Shown: piece after piece, positions 9,941 through 20,103 of the stretch
How the letters are laid out: every line of letters starts with the position of its first letter
Numbering within the stretch: position 1 is the first letter of the stretch
Source: Cheiracanthium punctorium
Lineage: Eukaryota > Arthropoda > Arachnida > Araneae > Cheiracanthiidae
Direction of reading: 5' to 3'
Length of the DNA stretch: 64,000 bases
Assembly (NCBI GenBank): GCA_038373885.1
Contig: JAWZYV010001785.1
Span: 62,001-126,000, forward strand
Position numbers and translations under genes: made by a program
The notes under the pieces: generated by a model
The model's database searches: none
Told to the model about the DNA's origin: nothing
What the model saw: the letters and a program-made list of their open reading frames with translations, nothing else

Positions 9941-12900
9941 CTAAGGAAAAAATTAACTCAACCCAAAATTGACAATTTTGAATTTTTAAGTGTTCCCTGT
10001 GTCATAGACACTGGTTCTACACTCTCTGTCTTGCCGCAAAGTTTTGTTGGACGATATAAATTAGAAGTACAGAGAGTCTCGCCTTTAAATGTTACTCAAG
10101 CAGATAGACTGCTGATACTTGATACAGTGTGTTATGTTAATTTAGAAATTGGAAACATTACTCAGTGTGTAAAATTTTTTATAGTATATTCAAGCCTGCC
10201 ATATGCCATATTGGGTTTACCAGAGTGTAAAAAGTTTTGTTTATATATTGATTGTGTGAATTTATGTGTTTTTCAAAATAATGTTAGATTACCTTCATAC
10301 AATTATGATGCCTTACCTATGTCTCTACATTTGAATCAGTCCACTTCTTCAACCGATAGCAAAGCCTCTGAGGAAAGCGTTCGCCCTCAGACTGTTTATA
10401 AAGCTATCAGCCCAAAATTAGAGGAATTATTAAATAAATATGAGAAAATCTTTGCAAAAAATAAATATGATATTGGTCGTATTAATGTAGAACCTCAGCG
10501 TATAAATTTAACTTCTGACCTACCTGTTTGCCTCAGGCCTTATCGAACCTCTCCTAAAGAGGAAGACGAAATTAATTCTCAGATTGAACAATTATTAAAA
10601 GCTGGTTTAATTAAGGAAAGCAATAGCCCCTATGCTGCACCCGTCACTTTAGCGTATAAACGCGACGAGGGTACCAAAACTAGACTGTGTGTGGATTATC
10701 GTAAATTAAATAATATAGTAAAAAATGATGCCGAGCCTTTGCCACGTATTGACAGCTTATTAGATAAACTAAGTGGGGCGAAAATATTCTCAACTCTTGA
10801 TTTGGCGTCTGGATTTTGGCATGTGCCCATCCACCCTCAAGATACTGAAAAACTAGCCTTTGTAACTAATACAGGTCTCTATACGTTCCAGGTCTTGCCA
10901 TTTGGCATTAAGACAGGGCCTGCTATATTTAACAGAGTCATGAGAAGAATATTAAATAAATATAAAATTAAATTTGCCTATAATTATTTTGATGACATAA
11001 TGGTTTTTTCTTCTTCTATGGAAGAACATATGCAGCATTTAGAAACTATTTTCCAAATTTGTTTGCAGGAAAATATTAAATTGAAATTATCTAAATGTAA
11101 CTTTGCTAAGGACACTATAAAATTTTTGGGGTATGAGGTTAAACAAGGTCAAATTACTCCAGATAATGCTAATATTGAAATTATCAAAAATTTGAAGCCA
11201 CCTACTAACGTAAAGGAACTACAGACGTTTCTTGGTTCTGTAAATGTTTATAACAGATTTATTGATCGGTATGCAAAATTAAGACGTCCTTTAAATGATT
11301 TGTTAAAGAAAAACGCTAAATGGGATTGGTCAACAAACTGTGAGAAAAGTTTTGAAACCTTAAAAAATATTTTGATATCTAAACCTGTGGTACAGTTATA
11401 CGACGTTAAATTACCTATCCATGTATTTATTGATGCATCAAATTGTTCAGTTGGAGCTGTGTTGAAGCAGCCGGATGCCTCAGGTATCTTGCACCCGATT
11501 GCATATCATTCGAGATCGCTTCGATCATATGAAAAGAATTACACCATAACTGAATTAGAATGTTTGGCTATCGTTGATGCCCTTGATAAATTTTATCATT
11601 ACCTTCACGGTCAAAAATTTGTCATTCATACTGACCACGCGGCATTGGTTTGGTTAAAAAATGTCAAAAATTTAAGAGGAAGATTATTCCGATGGTCCCT
11701 TAAATTAAGTATGTTTGACTATGAAATAAAGTACCTAAAGGGCTCAACAAATGTCGAAGCTGATATGTTATCAAGGATTCCTCCTTCTCAACATCTCCAA
11801 CTAATTCAACCTTCGGTTTTATTGTTAGATGCTGAAGAAATTAAAAATCAACAATTAGCAGAAAATATGCATGGTCCTAAATATAAAGTCATTAATGATT
11901 TAATTACCATAAATAAGAAAGGATTCAAAAAAATAGTGGTGCCTATGAGCTTAAGAAAAACTTTAATGAAAAATGCACATGAAAATTTTGGCCATCCTGG
12001 TGTTCAAAAAATGTTAAGTATAATTTCACCTTCCTATTATTGGCCTCATATGACTCAAGATATTTCCAATTATGTTAAACATTGTTCGACTTGCCAATTT
12101 AACAAAAAACCTAAACAGAAGAAATTTGGTTTGTTACAGGCTGTACCTGCTACTGAAAAACCCTTTGAATGTCTTTCTATTGATACTGTAGGAGGTTTCA
12201 ACTATTACAATTCAACAAAAAAATATCTACATCTAATAATTGACCATGCTACAAGATATGTTTGGGCCTTTCCTTCGAAAAGTGTCACTACTGAAACTTA
12301 TGTAAACTGTCTAAAACAAATATTCAATATTCAAGTTCCTCAAAAGATACTTAGTGATAGAAATGCAGCTTTTACTGCTTCGCGTTTTAAAAAATTCCTT
12401 AAGAACTACAATACTAAACAACTATTAACTTCAGCTCATCATCCACAGACAAATGGAAAAGTAGAGAGGGTAAATCAATCCATAGTTACTAGATTAAAAT
12501 GTAAAGTTAACTCTTCACCTTCTAAAATTCCTTGGACTAAGTTACTAGAGCAGGTTATTAGTGAATATAATAACACACCTCATTCAGTAACGAAGTTTAC
12601 ACCCATGTATTTAATGTTTGGAAAATTGCCATATGACTCACCTATTTCGGAAAATACCTATCCTCCTGTTGATGAAGCTCGAAAATTAGCAAAAGAAAGG
12701 ACAATAGAATTTCATAATAAAAATAAAATTAGATATGACAATAAATTCATAGAAGCTAATTTCGAACCAGGAGATCTTGTAATTTATGAAGAATTTAACT
12801 ACCCAAATACACGTAAATTATCTCCTACTTTTTCAGGTCCTTATTCAATTGTAAACAAATGTTCTTCAGTTACATTCGAAATTGATAAACCTAATTACCA

Positions 12901-12991
12901 TACTAAGAAACCTACGGAAATAGTTCACTCTTCTAAATTAAGACCTTATTTCCCTCCTGACAAATTAAAGCTAGCCCACGAAGGTGATTAA
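9920..12991 (+). CDS. pol: Pol polyprotein: protease, reverse transcriptase, RNase H, integrase
   Basis: The frame is open for 1023 codons from the base after the gag TGA, and codon 1 below is at 9920. The aspartic protease site DTGS is at codons 30-33, upstream of any usable ATG, which supports synthesis as a Gag-Pol fusion. Reverse transcriptase has the first catalytic Asp in LDLASGFW (Asp294), LPFG at about 326 and YFDDI (Asp358, Asp359). RNase H has Asp505, Glu545 (TELEC) and Asp572 (HTDHAAL). Integrase has the zinc residues His687, His692, Cys722 and Cys725, and the catalytic Asp755, Asp813 and Glu849, with 35 residues between the last two. A GPY module (about 973-975) follows in the C-terminal tail. 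All catalytic residues are present and nothing is truncated. The enzymes would process Gag-Pol, copy the RNA to DNA in the particle, and integrate the product in the nucleus. Confidence 0.94.
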   Translation, partial: LFTVPGYLRKKLTQPKIDNFEFLSVPCVIDTGSTLSVLPQSFVGRYKLEVQRVSPLNVTQADRLLILDTVCYVNLEIGNITQCVKFFIVYSSLPYAILGLPECKKFCLYIDCVNLCVFQNNVRLPSYNYDALPMSLHLNQSTSSTDSKASEESVRPQTVYKAISPKLEELLNKYEKIFAKNKYDIGRINVEPQRINLTSDLPVCLRPYRTSPKEEDEINSQIEQLLKAGLIKESNSPYAAPVTLAYKRDEGTKTRLCVDYRKLNNIVKNDAEPLPRIDSLLDKLSGAKIFSTLDLASGFWHVPIHPQDTEKLAFVTNTGLYTFQVLPFGIKTGPAIFNRVMRRILNKYKIKFAYNYFDDIMVFSSSMEEHMQHLETIFQICLQENIKLKLSKCNFAKDTIKFLGYEVKQGQITPDNANIEIIKNLKPPTNVKELQTFLGSVNVYNRFIDRYAKLRRPLNDLLKKNAKWDWSTNCEKSFETLKNILISKPVVQLYDVKLPIHVFIDASNCSVGAVLKQPDASGILHPIAYHSRSLRSYEKNYTITELECLAIVDALDKFYHYLHGQKFVIHTDHAALVWLKNVKNLRGRLFRWSLKLSMFDYEIKYLKGSTNVEADMLSRIPPSQHLQLIQPSVLLLDAEEIKNQQLAENMHGPKYKVINDLITINKKGFKKIVVPMSLRKTLMKNAHENFGHPGVQKMLSIISPSYYWPHMTQDISNYVKHCSTCQFNKKPKQKKFGLLQAVPATEKPFECLSIDTVGGFNYYNSTKKYLHLIIDHATRYVWAFPSKSVTTETYVNCLKQIFNIQVPQKILSDRNAAFTASRFKKFLKNYNTKQLLTSAHHPQTNGKVERVNQSIVTRLKCKVNSSPSKIPWTKLLEQVISEYNNTPHSVTKFTPMYLMFGKLPYDSPISENTYPPVDEARKLAKERTIEFHNKNKIRYDNKFIEANFEPGDLVIYEEFNYPNTRKLSPTFSGPYSIVNKCSSVTFEIDKPNYHTKKPTEIVHSSKLRPYFPPDKLKLAHEGD

Positions 12992-13013
12992 ATTTAATTA
13001 AAACTAATTGATC

Positions 13014-13051
<38 letters not shown>

Positions 13052-14123
13052 GAAAAAGAAAAAAAAAATGTATTCAAAATTTCTAAGTGTTGAGTTTGGA
13101 ACCCTGAATACTCGACATAAAGTCTATCGTCTATCCTTTTTTCTTTTATGCTTCTACCAACCTTTCTCTGTCACCCGCTTCTCTTAGTCATTGAAGAAGT
13201 CCCCAAGTCCGAGTGTGTGCGGTGTAAGTAAAACTGCACCCTTTTTCTTTGTATATTTTATAGATATTATGCAAACAATAAATGAAGCTAGACTTAGACT
13301 AGGCTGGGACTTCCTCTCAATAATCCCCCAGTTTTTCCCAACTGTCTATTGAGTCATTTCTTCCCCTTTTTTGGAAGCTATGAGGCAATGGCCAAGTTTT
13401 CTCTTTCGTAGTTGACAATTGTCTTCCTTTTTCGGGATCATGTGAACCCATTTTTGTTGTCATACTATGGACAGTTTAAAGTTTGGGCAAACTTAAAATG
13501 CCTACAAGTGGTATTTACTGTACCCCATACCTGTGTGACAGGTACTGCTGTTTCACAGCTATGGTTTTCGAAATTTTCTACACACTACGCACATTTTTAC
13601 ATTTTTTTTTACATTGCCTTTACATTAAATAAATTTACTCCATTTTGCCAACTGCATTTTGCCAACTATTTTGCCAAGTTATTTTCATTCCATTCACTTT
13701 ATGCCATGCAAGCCAAAGCCATAAGTATTTGCCAAAGAAAATGAATGTCAGCCATGTTTATTCCATTTTGTTGAATTATATTACTATATTGTTGTACAGT
13801 ATTATTGTATCCCACCTAGGTTGTAAATATTACTTGTGATAATTTGAAAAAAAATTGTGCGCACTCATTGTTTTATTTTTATTGTAAGATTTTCGTACTA
13901 TTGCATCATTATGTTTTGTCAAATTTTAGAAACTGCATCCTGCCTCTCAAGTATTGTACAACATAACTCCAGATTCTAGCCAGAAAAATTTAAGATGTCT
14001 AAACTTGAATATTAGATTAGTTCGCAGTTTTAAGATTAGGTTGCAAGGACGTCTGACTCGCAAGTGAGAGACTGGCCACCTCAATGATATTGCTCGTCAA
14101 ACTTCTTTTGCCGGGGGGGATAT
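12992..14123 (+). other. Long 3' untranslated region and polypurine tract
   Basis: 1132 bp between the pol stop and the 3' LTR. It starts with an A-run (about 13018-13050), and at about 13636-13680 the phrase TTTTGCCAA recurs three times. The longest frame (13412-13744, 110 codons) is hydrophobic in its middle but lacks a signal peptide, a furin-like site or any envelope motif, so I do not call env. A purine run GGGGGGGA at 14113-14120, three bases before the LTR, is the plus-strand primer (polypurine tract). Confidence 0.75.
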
Positions 14124-14603
14124 TGTAATGTATAAAAAGGTAATTTGGGTTTTACTAGTTTGGGTATTGTTCAAGCGGGTACTTTCACTGTAAGTTTTAC
14201 TTTCCTGTCATACTTGCCACGCGCGCTCTGGAGCTATGTTTTATTTATTTTGTTATTTGCCAGACATCAGGCCGTCGATTCCGAGTTCTTTAGATGTACA
14301 CGTGTCCCCACGCCCTTGTGTCCCCGGATGTGGGTCATGTTGGGAAATGTGTGTGGTTCGATCAGAGATAAGAGAGAGGAGGAGTTGTGTCTTCGCAGAC
14401 CACGTGGTGTGGTAAGCGTAAATACTCCCGCACACCGAAAATCGGGGACTGCTGCCACTGGAACGGCTTAATGAGTCCACGCTGATTCTTGTACCCGTCT
14501 CCCCTCCCCTCTTCTCATTCTAAATTGTAACTTAATTGTAATGTTCAATAAACCATATTACCTGCCTTAACTCTGAAGCTTACTTGAATTATCTGACGTC
14601 TCA
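14124..14603 (+). repeat. 3' LTR
   Basis: 480 bp, 477 of which are identical to the 5' LTR. TATAAAAA is at 14131-14138 and AATAAA at 14547-14552, which would supply the polyadenylation signal for the element's transcript. It is followed by the (TA)n target tract. Confidence 0.95.
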
Positions 14604-15490
14604 TATATATATATATGCATTCTAAAATAAAACATAATAAACTGGGTGATGGCGTCCTGAAGAATTTACAGGTTCTCTGGATTGCTGGAGTTCAAGCATG
14701 GGTGCGCATACCTATGGCCAGGAAGGGGCCACTGGCACCACTAGCTTAGCTCCCAGCAAAAATAATTTACATATGCACACTTTCAAAAATGTATTCGAGC
14801 TAAGCCAAATTTCCTGCGTCGGTTTCGTAATTAAAATTTTGTTCTCCGTAAAAGTGAACCGTCTTATATAAAAATAACTTCATGTTTCTTTCTAATTTTG
14901 TGTTTTTTCAAAAACTAGTTATGGAAAAAACTAAATCATTTTGGCTATTACTCGAATGCTTTTTTGAGTAGGTATACTGGTATAGCATAGAAGTGGTTCA
15001 ACACTTAATATAAAACATCTTTCTGGGACAAGACCAAGACCCCTTACAAACAGTCATGGGTGCCCATGAGCTCAGGGGCAGTGTCCTACCCCAGAAGTTT
15101 GCCCCTGAATTGTTCAAGAACAACTCAACCTACATTCCACATTGTGGCAACACCTGCCCGTTTATCTGCAAGGGGGGGGGAGCACGTGGGGAAGACCGTA
15201 AGCACGCGCCAGGCCGCACGCCAGGTGTCGCCTTCGGAAACCCATCCTATTCGGAACACCTTCCTTAGGCTTACGCTAGCAACAGCAGTTCTTCGTTGCT
15301 AGGGGTTTTTGGAGCAGATGGCTGGCTGACGTACGGCGGTGTCCACAATTAGAATCACGAAAGTAAAAATGAAGATTCCATTAACTTTTCTTTTATTTTT
15401 TTCAGTGCACCACACACATTTACCATAGCACGGACACGCAAAATGGCTGAAGGGAAGTACAAGGTGCATGCGCGGCACGCGCCTAGCAGG
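14604..15490. other. Non-coding stretch
   Basis: No gene recognised. It begins with the rest of the (TA)n target and continues as mixed AT-rich DNA. Around 15050-15330 the GC content rises and two overlapping short frames are open, but they match no family and have no splice context. A G-run lies at 15172-15180. Confidence 0.35.
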
Positions 15491-15496
15491 AGGTGC

Positions 15497-15960
15497 CTAT
15501 CCAGGCCCTGATTATTGCACGGGCACCTGGGAGGTACCCTGGACAGGCATGCATCAATAGGCGGAAAAAATTTGAGTTGATGGATATGTGTAGGGGCACA
15601 GAAATTGAGCCAGCTATTTATAGGAAATACAATTTTGAAAGAGCTCTGGGCACAAAAATGTTAGTCAGGCCCAGGTGTAACTATCAAAGACAAGAGTATA
15701 TTATCAGAACCATTAGATTTCTACATTCCTGGGAGCAGCTTGAGTCAAGGGCCGCTCCAGAGTGAATTCTCGGAGGGGGCCATAGAACTTTTTACATAGG
15801 TCTATAAATTGTTCAAAATGCAAATTGAACGTGAAATCGTGAAGTATGCGAATCTCAAATTCTAAAACAAAATTTTGGAGGGGGCATAACCCCCTCAATA
15901 GAGCCGCCCTTGTCTTGAGTACACATAGGCTACTTTTGATCTTTTGAGTTTCCGGCGGAT
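15497..15960. repeat. Old CAGGCCCTGATTATT-type DNA repeat, interrupted
   Basis: It starts with CAGGCCCTGATTATTGCACG and shares GGGCAC ... TTGAGTT ... GGCACAAAAAT blocks with the copy at 56187-56350. The start resembles the hAT family at 3930-4480. I found no right end. The MITE at 15746-15912 is inserted in its distal part. No coding capacity. Confidence 0.4.
15746..15912. mobile_element. Compact hAT-type MITE (CAAGGGC family)
   Basis: 167 bp. The left end CAAGGGCCGCTCC and the right end GAGCCGCCCTTG are inverted repeats. The flanking 8-mers are GCTTGAGT (15738-15745) and TCTTGAGT (15913-15920), 7 of 8 identical. GGAGGGGGC motifs face each other inside both ends. A diverged relative lies at 44848-45009. 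No coding capacity. Confidence 0.75.
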
Positions 15961-16249
15961 TTAAAAACTTGAGTTAGTCTAGTCATTATTTGTCGTCCAA
16001 AAGACCCAGTGATTCGGATGATTCATTCGCTTCGAGCTGTAAGAATGGTCTAGTTATCGACACCCGAACTTCAAGAGTCGCTAATAATCCCTGTCCATTC
16101 TTTTGTTATAACAAATTAAGCCAATAAACAATGACCACTGGCGTAACAGAAGGTACTGCCCGTTCAAATGCGCTGTTAATGTCATACTTTCACTGTATGA
16201 AGTGCAAAATTTTCAGAGTTGGGAGAGCTTATCCCCAACCAGAATGTAA

Positions 16250-16690
16250 AATATTTGAAACAGCTTGAATACTTGCCATCAATGGCGACTTTTCATTCTC
16301 TAGTGATTTTTAGGAGATTTATGCATGCGCGATCAACATCTCCCATTATGGTTTCCATTAACCCTTTGAGGCGCAACCCTTTCCCAATGCTGAAAAAAGG
16401 GCAGCCGTTGCCATCGCTCGACTTAACTACCAGCAAGATGGCGGACGATCGAAACGTTCATCGCGTGCCACAGACCTAGAGACCCTTTTTTGACGACAGC
16501 TTGCTTGCTTTAATTAATGCTAGAGCGGGATCATTGCGCGTTAAAGGGTTAAAACAGTTCTCTATATATTCGTATGCATAATCCTCGGCAGATTGGCGTG
16601 TTTAGCACCGCAAAATAATTCATCTTGCCATGGTGTCAAATATCCAAGTTTTATCAAACATTTATATGCAGCAAAAGAATTTAAAATCAG
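16250..16690. repeat. Dispersed repeat interrupted by a piggyBac-type MITE
   Basis: Segments on both sides of the MITE at 16362-16548 match one region at about 25040-25260. Upstream, CCATCAATGGCGACTTTTC aligns with CCACCAATGGCGACTTTTC. Downstream, GCAGATTGGCGTGTTTAGC aligns with GCAGATTGGCGTACTTAGC. The 25-kb copy lacks the MITE and so acts as an empty-site comparison. The nature of the repeat is unknown. Confidence 0.55.
16362..16548. mobile_element. piggyBac-type MITE with TTAA target sites
   Basis: The element begins CCCTTTGAGGCGCAA and ends TTGCGCGTTAAAGGG, and it is bounded by TTAA at 16358-16361 and 16549-16552. TTAA duplication with CCC...GGG termini is the hallmark of piggyBac. It is 187 bp with no coding sequence. 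The first 140 bp are nearly identical to 31134-31273. Confidence 0.82.
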
Positions 16691-17329
16691 ATTCCCCCCC
16701 CCCCCCCCACACGTAAATTGTAGGGTCGTTAAAACACTACGTTTGGCAGTATTAAATGTATTAGGAGCTCTCATGTGAGAATACTACTCGGATAAAAATA
16801 GCACATTCACCTCATGCTCTATTTGATAGGAAACTAATGCTAAACATTCTGTGACCATTATACAGATTCGAATCAAACTGAACACGTAAAGTCTGCACAT
16901 CAATATGCAAAGTTTATTTTTCATTACGAATAAACAATACCCGAGCAGCTGTATGTTTATTTTTGTAGGTATACTGGTATAACATTTCCCAAATTTTTCG
17001 TATACGCGAGTGGGAGAAGAATAAATAAACATTTAGAATGTTGCCACTTATCAACTTTTAGAAATGTGAATAAAAAAAAAATTAGTTTTTGAAATGACGT
17101 CACAATTAATTAAAATACAATGGTTGTTGCTGCTGTTGTCAACAATCGTGCTCGAATAAAACGGAGCAGTGTGGGATATCGCTAATCTGAGGGTAGTAGA
17201 GTAAGTCAGCATTTTATTCCGTTGGGGGCTGTGTATCACGAAAGTATCATGTAAGCTAAGTTTCAATCGTAAGCTAAATATCAGATTATAAGCTAATAAA
17301 GGCCATATTTCGTGTGTGTGTGTGTGTGT
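16691..17329. other. Non-coding stretch with C-run and (GT)n
   Basis: I see no gene. There is a C-run at 16696-16708 and a (GT)n tract at about 17311-17331. The latter is the target into which the next hAT MITE inserted. Confidence 0.4.
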
Positions 17330-17337
17330 GTGCGCGC

Positions 17338-17759
17338 TAGAGATGAGTTCGGGCTCATTTTTTGAAGCCCGAGCCCGCCCGAGCCCGAAGACTTTTAATC
17401 CGAGCCCGCCCGAGCCCGAGCAATATTATAAAAGTTGGAGCCCGAGCCCGCCCGAGCCCTAAATTTCAGCTAAAGACAAATCAAATTAACTACTTCATTA
17501 ATGGGATACAATAATTTTTGGAGCTTCACACACCTTCTAGTCCCCCGTGCCGCTAGTTTTTGAAATAAGTACGTCTATTTATCCCATGAATCACTTTTTA
17601 AAATCTGTTTCAAGGAGTATGTTCAACAAAGGAGAAATTTTTCACGAGCCCGAGCCCGCCCGAGCCCGAACGCAATCGTGAATTACAGAGCCCGAGCCCG
17701 AGTCGGGCCCGGGCTCGGGCTCGGGCTTTCGGGCTCGGGCTGAGCCCGTCTCATCTCTA
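17338..17759. mobile_element. hAT-type MITE, GAGCCC-rich family, copy 1
   Basis: The terminal repeats TAGAGATGAG ... CTCATCTCTA are followed inside by CGGGCTCA and its complement. A perfect 8-bp duplication, GTGCGCGC, lies at 17330-17337 and 17760-17767. Both arms are full of GAGCCCG / CGGGCTC repeats; the AT-rich middle (about 17460-17640) is shared with copy 2 at 28819-29185. Copy 1 is longer (422 bp) because the GAGCCCGCCC arrays are expanded. No transposase. A frame on the minus strand here is only an artefact of the GC-rich repeats. Confidence 0.92.
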
Positions 17760-17767
17760 GTGCGCGC

Positions 17768-19479
17768 GCGCAGGCCTCTCAGCCCCCCACCCTCTGGATA
17801 CGCCCCTGTCTGAGGGTTACGATAGTCGGATTTTCCTAACATTACGAATTACCGAACGAATATCCTTAGTTCTAAGATTTTGTTTAAACCTAGTTTTACG
17901 ATTTTTATTCACGGCGTTTGTAAATAATATGCCATAGAACTTTTTACATAATTAATTCATACATAATTTTACATAATTAATTAAAATAATTTTTCGCATT
18001 TAAATCTGTAACCATCTGTTTCACGAGCACATACTAATTCTTTAAATCTAATCCATTTGAAGATTACTTTTTACATGTGCTGATCGAAGAAACCCCTTGC
18101 AGAAAAAGCACCTTCTGAACTGAAAGAGGCTTTTTAGACCATTTTTTAAAAATACTTATCTTATATTTTGATCCATGCATGAGGATCTCTCAAAATATGT
18201 ATCTTCTACTAATATAATACGCTAACGTATGCGGTACCAAAATCGACAATATTTCCCCGCTGCGAACGGTAACAGCTAGATGTAAATAGTGCGTTAACAA
18301 TAACGCATGTCCAAAAATCCAAATCAACAGTTCAATGACGTCCAATGGAGCAAGCATATGTCGCGCAGTAGCTAGATTACAAAATACCAATAATGGAACA
18401 CAAAAATGCAAGACCTTTCGGACTTTTTTACAGCTTTAAAATATCGAGTTTACAATACTTGGTGCATTAATCGTCCATCTAAAAATTGCCACCATGCATT
18501 GGGCTAAAGAACAGTTTAGCCATCTGCTGTTTCAACATCGGCTTTTATGATGACACCCAAAATGTGTAGCAACCCTAAACTAATTAAATTTAATGACAAA
18601 TAGTGTTAAAACCAAAAAACATGATTTCCAATGAAATGAGTCTAGAAATTTAGTCAACACTTTATTACTGGCCAGAGTATAAAGAATAGTATGGTATGGG
18701 GCGGCGAAGCTGTCCGCCTTGGCGGCCAGTAATAAAGAAAAAGAACATACGCATTGAACATGGTACCTTCTCCTTTTTTGAAGTCAGTAAAAAAGTGTAA
18801 CATTTTATTTTGAATAATTCAAGCTATTCTTGATGAAATCAAGTTAATAGGGTAAACACATAACTAATAAAGCTATCAGAATTTATAAGTTATTTTAGTT
18901 TTTCAATTTTCTTTTTATAAAATAGAAATTCACTCGAAAGAAAAATTTTTAGTTTTCAGTGTTAAATTAAAATTTTTATAAACTTGCTTATTATTAACTT
19001 CAGTTGCTTAAGTAGTAGCATCCTAACAAAAAACACTCAAAAAGAAACTGGTTTTTAAAAGGTAAATAAATAAAGATTTGTCAGAAGTCAACATACAGTG
19101 TGTTGACTGAAGAAGGTTGAAAATGTTTCAGCCGAAACGTGGGTCCAGATTGGTAAGTACCTTTTTTATGAGTGTTATTTTACATAGCAGCATTTTATTT
19201 TTTCGTTATAACATTTTTAACAAAATCACTTTATTACGAAGTCAGTAATTCGTGATATTTCTCACTAGTAGCGTAACAATAGGGTGGCAGGATGAGCAAG
19301 ATTGAGAAGGTCGCGAGCACAGGAGGATCCTAAGAATTAATATAACAAAATTTAATGAATTTTTTATTTTTGCATTCAATTAGCTTACCTACTAAAGTAC
19401 ATACACAAATTAAACAAAGAGTAAGTATCAAGATTTGAACGCACATGTACGAAAAAGCTATTGCCCACTTTTAGAACGT
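17768..19479. other. AT-rich non-coding stretch
   Basis: No gene seen. It contains the short foldback described at 18660-18737. The rest is low-complexity AT-rich DNA without recognisable ends. Confidence 0.4.
18660..18737. repeat. Short foldback, perfect 14-bp arms
   Basis: CTTTATTACTGGCC (18660-18673) is exactly complementary to GGCCAGTAATAAAG (18724-18737). The 50-base loop contains a nested GGCGG ... CCGCC pair. It may be a tiny MITE or a structured transcript. I find no TSD. Confidence 0.55.
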
Positions 19480-19487
19480 GTTCCAAT

Positions 19488-20095
19488 CAGGGCCCGATCA
19501 TCACGAAATTGGGCCCTGGGAAAATACAAATTTTTGGGCCTTTGCACTTACGAGAAATTACATATTACGTATTTAAGTTGTTTTGGGCACATGTAGCTGC
19601 AGATATATATATCGAGTTTAAATACAAAATATATGAATACATTGCAGTAAAGAATATTAAAGGACTTTAGTAAATATGAATAACAGTTATTTTCACAAAT
19701 AATGAATATCTAGACAAATACTACATACACTTCTATACTAAACTTCTTTACGATATAAATGAAAAGAATTGCAAAAATTACAGTACTTATCTTAAAACGG
19801 ATACGATTTTTTTAAATAAAAAACTTACAAATAGAGACTCAGACGTTGGCTCACGAACTTTGACCTAATGCTGATGGGTTTTAGAGGGCCTTAGTGGAGT
19901 AAAATGCCAGAGAATTAGCTGCCAGCTCTTGAGTATTTTCGAGAAAATGGCAAATTAAATATTCGTACAAAGTTTTTTTAAGAATTTAATTTTTTAATAA
20001 ATAAAAATTTGTTGAAAGGTACAAAATTTTTGGGCCCTTGAAATGCGTGGGCCCAGGGCAGATGCCCCGGCTGCCCTGCCGATAAACGGGCTCTG
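19488..20095. mobile_element. hAT-type MITE (CAGGGCC family), second copy
   Basis: The left end is CAGGGCCCGATCATC. The right end is GATAAACGGGCTCTG, reverse complement CAGAGCCCGTTTATC. A perfect 8-bp duplication, GTTCCAAT, lies at 19480-19487 and 20096-20103. TTTTTGGGCC motifs recur inside both ends. 608 bp, no transposase frame. Confidence 0.9.
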
Positions 20096-20103
20096 GTTCC
20101 AAT

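Larger units (their letters stand above)
7506..14603 (+). mobile_element. Complete Ty3/gypsy LTR retrotransposon
   Basis: This 7098-bp element has two 480-bp LTRs that begin TG and end CA, a leader, a gag ORF, and a pol frame with protease, reverse transcriptase, RNase H and integrase in that order. This is the Ty3/gypsy arrangement (in copia, integrase precedes reverse transcriptase). It lies in a (TA)n tract; the bases TATA flank both ends (7502-7505, 14604-14607), consistent with a short duplication that the microsatellite makes ambiguous. The LTRs differ at three positions, all C/T transitions, so the insertion is young. There is no frameshift. The only break is a TGA between gag and pol, discussed separately. 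No env-like gene is seen. Confidence 0.96.

Noticed and set aside
13412..13744. Possible env gene of the LTR element
   Set aside because: Only 110 codons, with no signal peptide, cleavage site or fusion motif; too short for an envelope protein.
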